DNA from: Hoyosella sp. YIM 151337
GTDB lineage: Bacteria > Actinomycetota > Actinomycetes > Mycobacteriales > Mycobacteriaceae
Reading direction: 5' to 3'
Assembly (NCBI RefSeq): GCF_026041215.1
Contig: NZ_JAPEIQ010000019.1
Coordinates: 37,678 to 101,677, forward strand
Length of the DNA: 64,000 nt
Made by a program: the position numbers and the translations under genes. Under the pieces are notes generated by a model. That model was given only the letters and a program-made list of their open reading frames with translations, was not told where the DNA came from and made no database searches. Positions 1 to 7,171 of the stretch are shown here, one piece after another. Position 1 is the first letter of the stretch; every line of letters starts with the position of its first letter.

Positions 1-1866
1 AGCGAACATATCCGGCTCGTCGCTGCGTTCGATCACCGGCACGTTTTCATCGACCCGACACCGGACGCAGCGAGTTCATTTCGCGAACGTGAGCGGATGT
101 TCGAACTGCCGCGCTCGTCGTGGGCGGATTACGACACCTCGCTTATCAGTGAAGGCGGTGGAGTGTGGCCACGGACGGTGAAGGCCATCCCAATTAGCCC
201 GCAAATGCGTGAGGTCCTGGGGCTGCCGTCCGGGATTGATGAAATGTCACCACCGGAACTGATCAAGTCGATACTGCTGGCGCCGGTGGACCTGCTCTGG
301 AACGGTGGCATCGGCACGTACGTGAAGTCCGTGACTGAGACGCATGCCGAGTGCGGAGACAAAGCGAACGATGCGGTTCGCGTCAATGGTGATGAGCTTA
401 GGGTGAAAGTCGTCGGTGAAGGCGGCAACCTTGGTCTCACCCAGAAAGGCCGGATCGAGTTCGCGCGGCGCGGCGGCAAGGTCAACTCTGACGCCCTCGA
501 TAATTCCGCAGGAGTGGACTGCTCTGACCACGAGGTGAACATAAAGATTCTCCTCGAGTCACTCGTCAGCTCCGGCGACCTGACGCCCGCGTCACGCAAC
601 GAACTGCTCGCCTCCATGACCGAAGAAGTGGCTGAACTCGTCCTCGACGACAACCGAATGCAAAACGAACTGATGGGCACCAGCCGTGCCAACGCGGCAT
701 CACTGTTGCCGGTGCACACAAGGCAGATCGCGGACCTAGCTGCGAACCGCGGGATGGATCGTGAGATTGAAGCCCTGCCGGATGAGGAAGAAATCGGGTT
801 GCGCGAAAAACGCGGCGAAGGACTGGCCTCGCCAGAACTCGCGACACTGCTCGCGCACGTCAAGCTCGCAATAAAGTCTGACCTGCTGGCGAGTGATCTT
901 CCTGATCACGACGTGTTCGCCTCCAGGCTGCCGGAGTACTTCCCGAAGCCCCTCCAGGAGCGCTACGCCGACACGATCAAGCATCACCCGCTGAAACGGC
1001 AGATCGTGACCACGATGATCGCCAACCAGGCGATCGACAACGGAGGTATCACCTACACATTCCGGCTGTCGGAAGACGCGGGAGCAACAACCACCGACGC
1101 CATCCGTGCGTTCGCTGCGACGAACACGATCTTCGGGCTGACTGAACTGTGGACGAAGATTCGCACCACGGAGATGCCGACCGAAGCCTCGGACACGATG
1201 ATGCTGGGAACGCGGCGGCTGCTGGACCGGGCGTCACGGTGGCTGCTCGCGAACCGCCCACAGCCGCTCGCAGTCGGTGCAGAAATCAATCGTTTCGCCG
1301 CGACCGTTCAGGCGCTGGGCCCGCAAGTACCGAGCTGGCTGCACGGCAACGACCTGAAGTACCTCAAATCACGCACCGCCGACGCGGTAGCCATCGGCGC
1401 GCCTGAAGACATCGCTACCCGGGTGTACGGGTTGCCGCACGAATACTGTCTGCTCGATATTGCGGAGGTCGCAGACCTCACCGAACGTGACGCCGTTGAA
1501 GTGGCAGAGCTGTACTTCACACTGACAGCACACCTAGGCATAGACATGCTGCAAGGCGCGGTCTCGCGACTTGAGCGCGGGGACCGCTGGCACGCCCTCG
1601 CGCGCCTGGCGCTGCGCGACGACCTGTATGGTTCCACGAGGGCGCTTTGCCTTGACGTGCTCGAGTACGCCGAGCCAGGGGAGAGTGCTGAGGAGAAGAT
1701 CGCGGAGTGGGAACTGTCGAACTCGTCACGGCTCGAGCGTGCGCGGACAGCCCTCTCACAGATCGCAAGCTCCGGCACTCTTGATCTCGCGACTCTCTCC
1801 GTTGCGGCACGTCAAGTGCGGAGCATGGTGTATTCACGCAGCGTGAGGTCGGAGGCTAACAGGTGA
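1..1866 (+). CDS. gdh: NAD-specific glutamate dehydrogenase, C-terminal part (cut by left edge)
   Basis: The reading frame is open from base 1 and ends in TGA at 1864-1866, so about 621 C-terminal residues of a much longer protein are present. It matches the large (about 1,600-residue) NAD-dependent glutamate dehydrogenases that convert glutamate to 2-oxoglutarate and ammonium in the cytoplasm. Characteristic stretches are [13 protein letters not shown], then [18 protein letters not shown] and [13 protein letters not shown], from the dehydrogenase domain and the helical C-terminal region. The stop overlaps the GTG start of the next gene (GTGA), which suggests translational coupling. In M. tuberculosis the homologue (Rv2476c) is followed by the same two genes. 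The catalytic core upstream lies outside the window, so activity cannot be judged here. Confidence 0.93.
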   Translation, partial: SEHIRLVAAFDHRHVFIDPTPDAASSFRERERMFELPRSSWADYDTSLISEGGGVWPRTVKAIPISPQMREVLGLPSGIDEMSPPELIKSILLAPVDLLWNGGIGTYVKSVTETHAECGDKANDAVRVNGDELRVKVVGEGGNLGLTQKGRIEFARRGGKVNSDALDNSAGVDCSDHEVNIKILLESLVSSGDLTPASRNELLASMTEEVAELVLDDNRMQNELMGTSRANAASLLPVHTRQIADLAANRGMDREIEALPDEEEIGLREKRGEGLASPELATLLAHVKLAIKSDLLASDLPDHDVFASRLPEYFPKPLQERYADTIKHHPLKRQIVTTMIANQAIDNGGITYTFRLSEDAGATTTDAIRAFAATNTIFGLTELWTKIRTTEMPTEASDTMMLGTRRLLDRASRWLLANRPQPLAVGAEINRFAATVQALGPQVPSWLHGNDLKYLKSRTADAVAIGAPEDIATRVYGLPHEYCLLDIAEVADLTERDAVEVAELYFTLTAHLGIDMLQGAVSRLERGDRWHALARLALRDDLYGSTRALCLDVLEYAEPGESAEEKIAEWELSNSSRLERARTALSQIASSGTLDLATLSVAARQVRSMVYSRSVRSEANR

Positions 1867-2369
1867 CACAGGCGGGGGAGCGGCAGCACATCGCGCCACG
1901 TTCAGCGAGCGGCACCCCCGCGTCGCCCAACGGTGACCGGACGTATCGGGTGTCGGTGCCGGTGCGCTGGTCGGATATGGACGTCTTCCACCACATCAAC
2001 CACGCACGGATGGTGACCCTCTTAGAAGAGGCGCGCATTCCTTGGCTCCTCAGTCCCGAGCGGCCCACCGCTGCCCTCGGGGCCGGAGCGGTCGTGGTGG
2101 AGATGAATGTGAAATACCGGGGACAGCTCCGCCATGCCGACGGGCCACTGCAAATCGACATGTGGGTTCAGCGTCTTCGCAGCGCGGACTGGACGATCGG
2201 ATACGAAGTTCGTGCGAATGGCTCCGCACCAAGTGCTGCGCCTGCAGTAACCGCGTCTGTCCAGTTAGCCGCCTTCGATATCGACAGTCAACGGTTGCGA
2301 CGGCTCACCGGCGAGGAACGTTCGTTCCTCGCGCAGTTCCTCCACGCCGGCGACGCTCCAGTCACGTGA
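1863..2369 (+). CDS. Acyl-CoA thioesterase, hotdog fold (4HBT family)
   Basis: This 168-residue cytoplasmic protein is probably a hotdog-fold thioesterase hydrolysing acyl-CoA thioesters. The family motif is visible near residues 37-56 as [20 protein letters not shown], with the usual Asp and the Asn of the hotdog helix. The N-terminal 25 or so residues are low-complexity. The GTG start at 1863 overlaps the stop of the dehydrogenase gene, and the TGA stop at 2367 overlaps the GTG start of the next gene, so the three genes form one coupled operon. It corresponds by position to Rv2475c. The acyl substrate cannot be told from sequence. Confidence 0.87.
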   Translation: MTQAGERQHIAPRSASGTPASPNGDRTYRVSVPVRWSDMDVFHHINHARMVTLLEEARIPWLLSPERPTAALGAGAVVVEMNVKYRGQLRHADGPLQIDMWVQRLRSADWTIGYEVRANGSAPSAAPAVTASVQLAAFDIDSQRLRRLTGEERSFLAQFLHAGDAPVT

Positions 2370-3025
2370 GCGGGCTGTCCGACACAGGTGGCGAGCGCCA
2401 CCTCGCGTTACGCGGAATGTCGTCACGCGCTGACCTCGGAGTATTCCTCACCCGGGCACTGCGCCTCGATGACGCTGCGGTGGTGCGTCTGCGCAACCGC
2501 AGTGACACACAACTGACCGTTTGGGTCAACACTGGGCTCGACGTTCTTGCAACGCGGACAGTCGAAGCTCAAGTGACGCCCAACGAGGTGATCGCTGCCG
2601 CCGACCATCTTCTCCAGGGCCTGCGGAACACCCGCACCGGACTAATCGACACTGGGTACAGTCTCGATTCCGCGTGGCGGGGCGCGTTACCACCCGAAAC
2701 GGGCTACAGCCACGTAGACGACATCCCGGCCGCCGCCTTGGCCGACCTTGCGAACCGCGGCGCTGAGGTCGCGCGCGAGCACAGCACACCCCAAGGCATG
2801 CCGGGTTCATTGCTCGACCAGGAAGTCATGACGGTCAGCGGTGACGCGGGCACCGTCACGGTTCCGATGCGGGCAGTGTTCGCGCTGACCGGTATGGGTT
2901 TCATACCGAAACAGGCTGATGCGGAGATGGTCCGAGTGCGAATGCGCGGCGGCTGGGTCAGAATCGACGCGCGGTTCGGGTCCGTCGTGCTCAACCGCAC
3001 AAAGATGCCGCTTTTCGTGCGGTAA
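2366..3025 (+). CDS. Conserved actinobacterial hypothetical protein (Rv2474c-like by position)
   Basis: I recognise no functional domain in this 219-residue protein. The start chosen is GTG 2366, overlapping the preceding stop as GTGA; the open frame continues further upstream, but that part only shadows the thioesterase gene. The protein looks soluble, with no signal peptide or membrane segment. The C-terminal third is rich in beta-type residues and contains the stretch VRMRGGWVRIDARFG. Its place as third gene after the glutamate dehydrogenase matches Rv2474c of M. tuberculosis. It ends five bases before the stop of the convergent glbO gene, so there is no room for a terminator. Confidence 0.75.
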   Translation: MSGLSDTGGERHLALRGMSSRADLGVFLTRALRLDDAAVVRLRNRSDTQLTVWVNTGLDVLATRTVEAQVTPNEVIAAADHLLQGLRNTRTGLIDTGYSLDSAWRGALPPETGYSHVDDIPAAALADLANRGAEVAREHSTPQGMPGSLLDQEVMTVSGDAGTVTVPMRAVFALTGMGFIPKQADAEMVRVRMRGGWVRIDARFGSVVLNRTKMPLFVR

Positions 3026-3030
3026 CCAGC

Positions 3031-3435
3031 TCAGAACGGCGAATTCACCAGTGAGTTCGCCGCCATCTCCATGTAGTCGAGAAGCTCCTTGCGGCGCTGA
3101 TCATCTAGCGTGTCCGCGTCAATCGACGCGATCGCGATTCGCATACACCGCAGCCATGCGTCGCGCTGCAGCGGGCCAACCTGAAACGGCACGTGACGCA
3201 TGCGCAGCCGCGGATGTCCACGCTCTTCCGAATACGTGCGCGGCCCGCCCCAGTATTGTTCCAGGAACATGCGGAGCCGCCGCTCCGCAGGCCCTAAATC
3301 CTCTTCTGGATAGAGAGGGCGCAAGATCTCATCTTTCGCCACCTCCTCGTAAAAGCGCGCCACAATCCGGTGGAAGGTTTCGGCGCCGCCCACCGCATCA
3401 AAAAACGTCTGAAACTGTTGCTCGTTGGCCATCAC
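3031..3435 (-). CDS. glbO: Group II truncated haemoglobin (trHbO)
   Basis: At 134 residues this is full length for a group II truncated haemoglobin. These are cytoplasmic haem proteins that bind O2 and are linked to respiration and protection from reactive nitrogen and oxygen species. The pattern of the family is visible: helix B with the B10 Tyr in VARFYEEV, the segment [19 protein letters not shown], the proximal His in LRMRHVPF and the group-specific Trp in DAWLRCM. The gene is convergent with the hypothetical at 2366. In M. tuberculosis glbO (Rv2470) is also close to the glutamate dehydrogenase cluster and the HNH gene. I see no unusual residues. Confidence 0.94.
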   Translation of the reverse strand: MMANEQQFQTFFDAVGGAETFHRIVARFYEEVAKDEILRPLYPEEDLGPAERRLRMFLEQYWGGPRTYSEERGHPRLRMRHVPFQVGPLQRDAWLRCMRIAIASIDADTLDDQRRKELLDYMEMAANSLVNSPF

Positions 3436-3488
3436 TGTCCATCATGCCTGTCTGTGTGGCTCAATCGGTACCCGGCTGGCCACACGCA

Positions 3489-4448
3489 TCACTTGTTCGT
3501 CTCAGTCGGTGCGGACTGCGCTGCGGGCAAGCCCGCTGGATCGCTTTCGGTGGTGCTTCCGGCGTCGTGCGTCACGATATCGGCTTCAGCGAGGTCGGCA
3601 AGGATTCGCTGGGTGAGGTAACGCTGCACTGCCCACTGGGAGCCCGCACGCACCTTGACGGTTGCCCGAATCGTCACCGTGTACGCCGTCGTGGAGTCGA
3701 CACCGAGCATCGTCGGAGCCTCAAGCACGCTGTTTCGCATAGCTTCGTCCTGTGCTGCTTCAGAAACCGATCGTTCCGTAATGCGGGTCGCGCGGGTGAC
3801 GTTGACAGGCCGGGCGAGCGCGACGTCGACGACTGCGACCGCGTAACCCTGACTGTGGTTGCCGACGCGCAAAACCTCCCCATTGCGGACGTACCACACG
3901 GTTCCGTTCAGCGCGCGCAGTGTCGTTACCCGAAGCCCGACGTGTTCGACAGTTCCGACCGCCTCGCCGAAGTCGACTACGTCGCCGACACCGTACTGAT
4001 CTTCGAGCAGCATGAAGACCCCTGACAAAAAGTCGCGCACCAGGCTTTGCGCGCCCCAGCCCAGAGCGATACCCACGACCCCTGCCGAGGCAATGAAGGG
4101 GGCTACGTTAATGCCGATGATCGTGAGGATCGTCAGGATCACCCATGTCACCAGTATGAGCGTGACGACCGACTTGAACACCGACGCGATGGTTTCGCGA
4201 CGCTGACTGCTGCGCGCCTGACGGCGTTCGTCGTCAGTGTTGTTGTCGGTGTTCTTGCGAACAGCGGCCGGGATCAGCGTTTTTCCGGTGCGCCGGGTTG
4301 CCCGATCAATCAGTTTGTGTGCGACCCATCGCAGGATGAGTGCGACGACGATGTAGGAAGCCGCCTCGAGTGGCTTAGCGATGAGCCACTCACGACTCGT
4401 CTCGGTCCATTCGATTGCTTCTTGTAAGTCTGTCAGCACGCCGCCCAT
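3489..4448 (-). CDS. Small-conductance mechanosensitive channel, MscS family
   Basis: This 319-residue membrane protein belongs to the MscS family, which opens under membrane tension and releases solutes on osmotic downshock. Membrane segments are likely at about residues 30-48 and 91-112, and at 115-145, where the glycine/alanine-rich pore helix carries ASAGVVGIALGWGAQSLV. The pore is followed by the typical beta domain (GVFMLLEDQYGVGDVVDFG and TVEHVGLRVTTLR). The linker between the first and second segments is long and charged (RRTGK...DDERRQARSSQRR). It reads on the minus strand between glbO and the siderophore-binding lipoprotein gene; the latter gap is about 80 bases. Confidence 0.92.
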   Translation of the reverse strand: MGGVLTDLQEAIEWTETSREWLIAKPLEAASYIVVALILRWVAHKLIDRATRRTGKTLIPAAVRKNTDNNTDDERRQARSSQRRETIASVFKSVVTLILVTWVILTILTIIGINVAPFIASAGVVGIALGWGAQSLVRDFLSGVFMLLEDQYGVGDVVDFGEAVGTVEHVGLRVTTLRALNGTVWYVRNGEVLRVGNHSQGYAVAVVDVALARPVNVTRATRITERSVSEAAQDEAMRNSVLEAPTMLGVDSTTAYTVTIRATVKVRAGSQWAVQRYLTQRILADLAEADIVTHDAGSTTESDPAGLPAAQSAPTETNK

Positions 4449-4528
4449 CGTACGTACGGCCGCAGGGGATAAGCCAAGCGCCGAACAGCGACTTCAGTCA
4501 CGAGGCACTCGCTGGCAACGGGGCGAAG

Positions 4529-5482
4529 TCACTGCTGCAGTATGGCCTCGATATCGTCGAGAACGGCCATTCCGCCAAGCGGGCCTACACCTGCAATCCA
4601 GTACGATTGGTCGACCAGTTGCAGCCGGGGAAATAAGTCGCGACTGTTCGCGACAGCGTCCGGCATGGTCGCAGGATTGCCGGGATCGGCACTCGTGACG
4701 ACGACGAGGTCCGCCTGCGCCTCGCCAACGAGTTCAGTGGAGATGTCGACTGAGATTTCTCCGTTCCACGCGCGCGGGGGTGTGGTGAAGCCCGCGCACT
4801 CAAGCGTGCTTCCTGCGAATGATGACGGACCGTACAGTGTGAGTATCCCGTCGCGCGGGCGGATGAGTTGCGCGGTCTTGCCGACAGTGCCGTAGGTGTC
4901 GGCGATCTCCTCGCAGCGCTCCTGATACGCGGCGAGCAGACGCTGTGCCTCCTCCGGTTTGTTCAGTGCGGTCGAGACGAACTGCACGCTTTGCTGCCAC
5001 GGATCTGATTGGGATGCCATGAACGCTGTCGCAGCGATCGCGGAAAGCTGGTCGTACAGGTCGCCGTGGCGGGTTTCGGTGCCAAGGATGAGATCGGGCT
5101 GAAGCGCGGCGATCTCCTCGATATTCGGTTCGGCGACCGGTCCGACCGACTCGATCGCGGCTGCGTCTGCGCCAAGATAGGCGGGAGCACCCGTCGCGCC
5201 CGCGAACGTTGTCGACCCGACCGGGATGACGCCGAGAGCCACTGCCGTGTCGAGTTGCACCGGCTCAAGGACAACGACCCGCTCGGGGGCAGTGGGCACC
5301 TCGGTAACTCCGCGCGCATGCTCCACAACGTGTTCCGGCTGAGCACTCTGGCCGGTCTCTTCCGGGCCGCCGGTCTCGGTCGCGCAGCTGGCCGCTGCGA
5401 GCGTCACCACAAGTCCGGCTGCCACCGAGAGCGCCAGTTTGACGCAGCGCGGATCGCGCTTGCTGCCATTCAGTCTGTCCAT
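4529..5482 (-). CDS. Iron-siderophore ABC transporter substrate-binding lipoprotein
   Basis: This 317-residue protein is a FecB/FepB-type binding protein for ferric siderophores. It begins with a lipoprotein signal (positive N-terminus, hydrophobic stretch, lipobox LAAASC with Cys33), so it should be tethered to the outside of the membrane. Next come the family patterns TEVPTAPERVVVLEP and IEEIAALQPDLILGTETRHG. No permease or ATPase gene lies beside it, so its partners are elsewhere. A DtxR/IdeR-type palindrome sits four bases upstream of the ATG, predicting repression when iron is plentiful. The ATG at 5482 is the only good start before the signal peptide. Confidence 0.92.
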   Translation of the reverse strand: MDRLNGSKRDPRCVKLALSVAAGLVVTLAAASCATETGGPEETGQSAQPEHVVEHARGVTEVPTAPERVVVLEPVQLDTAVALGVIPVGSTTFAGATGAPAYLGADAAAIESVGPVAEPNIEEIAALQPDLILGTETRHGDLYDQLSAIAATAFMASQSDPWQQSVQFVSTALNKPEEAQRLLAAYQERCEEIADTYGTVGKTAQLIRPRDGILTLYGPSSFAGSTLECAGFTTPPRAWNGEISVDISTELVGEAQADLVVVTSADPGNPATMPDAVANSRDLFPRLQLVDQSYWIAGVGPLGGMAVLDDIEAILQQ

Positions 5483-5486
5483 AGAA

Positions 5487-5505
5487 GCAGGGTAGCCTAC
5501 CCTTA
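5487..5505 (-). promoter_or_regulatory. DtxR/IdeR-type iron box
   Basis: The 19-base palindrome GCAGGGTAGCCTACCCTTA, read on the other strand, agrees at 14 of 19 positions with the mycobacterial IdeR consensus as I know it, including the whole core TAGGCTA. It lies immediately upstream of the siderophore-binding lipoprotein gene (ATG at 5482). The core TAGGCT could double as a -10 element, which would put the transcript start at or next to the ATG. Confidence 0.8.
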
Positions 5506-5657
5506 TTGGTTCCCGGCTTGCGGGTCAGCTTGCGGCTGACCTGCGGCGTCACCAAGAATTCACACACTCTTCCCAGGTGTTATGCAAGAAATCTGCTGCG
5601 CAGACGGGGCCGGACAGTGTTCACTTGGTGCAATATCGTGGAGCATTGGAGGCTCGC

Positions 5658-6323
5658 ATGGCGAAAAGGAGCTCGAACAAGACGCACCACCGACAACTCG
5701 TGCCCGGCGGCAGCCAGAGCGATTGGGTGCCGCGGGCCATTCACGGTGACCAGTCCGCGGCGGCACACGCGTCACCCAGTTCTTCCGTCACCCCACGCAA
5801 AGGGCTGGCTGCACGCCGCGTCTTGCTCCTCAATGCCAGTTATGAGCCACTCACCACAGTCGCGGTCCGGCGTGCCATCGTCCTGATGTTGCGGAATCGC
5901 GCCGAGATGCTGCACTCCGACCCTGCGGGCACGGTCGTGCATTCGGCGGGCCGACAGGTGTACGTGCCATCGGTCATCCGGCTCACGACCTATGTGCATG
6001 TGCCTTACGTCGCTCGTGTGCCGTTAACGCGTTCCGCGCTCATGCAGCGGGATCGTCATCGTTGCGGGTACTGCGGCGCGAAGGCCGACACGATCGATCA
6101 CGTCGTACCTCGCAGCCGGGGCGGCGAACATGTCTGGGAGAACTGCGTGGCCTGCTGTGCACGCTGCAATCACAAAAAGGCAGACCGGTTGCTCAGTGAA
6201 CTCGGGTGGACGCTCCGGACGATTCTGCGGCCGCCAGCAGGCAGGCATTGGTATCTGATATCCAAGATCGATACGTTCGATCCGGTGTGGGGTGACTACG
6301 TTCCTGCGCTCGAGAGCGCGTAA
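5658..6323 (+). CDS. HNH endonuclease domain protein
   Basis: This 221-residue protein carries an HNH nuclease domain of the actinobacterial Rv2469c type. The zinc ligands appear as CGYC (Cys136/Cys139) and CCARC (ending at Cys170), and the core motif is TIDHVVPRSRGG with the catalytic-type Asp147-His148, followed by ENCVACCARCNHKK. An N-terminal region (residues 48-110) with LLNASYEPLTTVAVRRAIVL is also typical of the family. The start is ATG 5658 because GGAGG lies at 5648-5652, five bases before it; the open frame upstream is probably untranslated. The cellular role is not established. Confidence 0.88.
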   Translation: MAKRSSNKTHHRQLVPGGSQSDWVPRAIHGDQSAAAHASPSSSVTPRKGLAARRVLLLNASYEPLTTVAVRRAIVLMLRNRAEMLHSDPAGTVVHSAGRQVYVPSVIRLTTYVHVPYVARVPLTRSALMQRDRHRCGYCGAKADTIDHVVPRSRGGEHVWENCVACCARCNHKKADRLLSELGWTLRTILRPPAGRHWYLISKIDTFDPVWGDYVPALESA

Positions 6324-6383
6324 TTGCGACTTTCTGCCGGCCCGGCGACACATTCGTGATGCGCTTCGATTAACGTCTTATGT

Positions 6384-6629
6384 GTGAGCATCATGGAGAC
6401 CGTCCTTTTGTTCGTTGTCATACCGGCAGTGATATACATCCTGCTGGCAGTGCCACCAATGCTGAAGAAACCGATCCGGCCTGAGCCGTACACGCTCGGT
6501 GATCCGTGGCCTTACGGCCCGGTCTGGTGGAGCGCGGTTGACGAGCATGGCCATGGGGGTCATGGCGGTCACGGCCACCGTGACGAGTCAACGCAGCCGA
6601 TTGGAGGATCCGCAAGTGCAACGTGGTGA
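6384..6629 (+). CDS. ctaJ: Small one-helix membrane protein, probable cytochrome aa3-associated subunit (CtaJ-like)
   Basis: This 81-residue protein has one membrane helix (about residues 5-25), then a PP-rich segment with the pattern KKPIRPEPYTLGDPWPYGPVWW and a His/Gly-rich tail (HGHGGHGGHGHRD). In Mycobacterium smegmatis a small protein encoded at this position next to pepN was found in the bcc-aa3 respiratory supercomplex and called CtaJ; I assign this gene by position and architecture only. The start is GTG 6384; ATG 6393 is an alternative and neither has a strong ribosome site. Its end overlaps the start of the DUF5130 gene (GTG 6616), supporting coupling. The His-rich tail could bind metal, but this is inference. 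Confidence 0.62.
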   Translation: MSIMETVLLFVVIPAVIYILLAVPPMLKKPIRPEPYTLGDPWPYGPVWWSAVDEHGHGGHGGHGHRDESTQPIGGSASATW

Positions 6630-7098
6630 GATTCTGGTCCCGACCGCGCCGGTCATCGAGAACCTGCCCGTTGGTTCCGTGCAAACGGCCAGCGGTCGGA
6701 TTTCGGCTGTGCGATTCCTCGATGAGCCCGTCGAAAGGTTCCCCTTCGACAAGGACGACCTGATCCGGCTCGATGACGCGTTGACCTTCGGAACCCGCGC
6801 CACCGGCGTAAAGTTCACCATTTACCTCGGTGAACTGGGGGAGCGCTCGAACGATCGCGCGTTCGAACTCCTTGACAGCCTCGACGATCCGGATCACACC
6901 GCACTCATCGCGGTGGCGCCCGGCGAACGCAAGATTGAAATCGTTTCGGGCGCGGCGGTCGTTGGCAAGGTTGGTGACCGGGTGTGCCAACTCGGGGTGA
7001 CCGCAGCACTTCCAGCTTTCCGCGAAGGCAAGCTCATCGACGGTCTCGTCGCGGCGGTCAAAGTCATGGCCGCGGCAGCTCGCCCGGTCAGTAGCTGA
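6616..7098 (+). CDS. DUF5130 family protein (Rv2468c-like; possible respiratory supercomplex factor)
   Basis: This 160-residue protein has the DUF5130 pattern, related to TPM-type domains: FPFDKDDLIRLDDALTFG, then GVKFTIYLGELGERSNDRAFELL and a long C-terminal helix segment VCQLGVTAALPAFREG. The start is GTG 6616, with GGAGG at 6603-6607; longer in-frame starts overlap the preceding gene heavily. It is coupled to the small membrane protein before it. By position it matches Rv2468c, whose M. smegmatis counterpart (MSMEG_4692, PRSAF1) was described, as I recall, as a respiratory supercomplex association factor. No signal peptide is present in this start choice. Confidence 0.78.
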   Translation: MQRGEILVPTAPVIENLPVGSVQTASGRISAVRFLDEPVERFPFDKDDLIRLDDALTFGTRATGVKFTIYLGELGERSNDRAFELLDSLDDPDHTALIAVAPGERKIEIVSGAAVVGKVGDRVCQLGVTAALPAFREGKLIDGLVAAVKVMAAAARPVSS

Positions 7099-7110
7099 CC
7101 GAAGTCACGC

Positions 7111-7158
7111 GCTCCCTGGCAGTTCGTCTTCGATCCAGAAGACGAACTGCCAGGGAGC
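7111..7158. terminator. Bidirectional hairpin terminator (21-bp perfect stem)
   Basis: The arms at 7111-7131 and 7138-7158 are perfectly complementary over 21 bases with a 6-base loop (GATCCA). It lies between the converging DUF5130 gene (ends 7098) and pepN (ends 7172). There is no long T-run on either side, as is common for actinobacterial hairpin terminators. Confidence 0.8.
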
Positions 7159-7171
7159 TGGCGTTTAGAGC

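Noticed and set aside
2042..2365. Upstream extension of the Rv2474c-like gene within the thioesterase gene
   Set aside because: It is a frame shadow; GTG 2366 in the GTGA overlap is the natural start.
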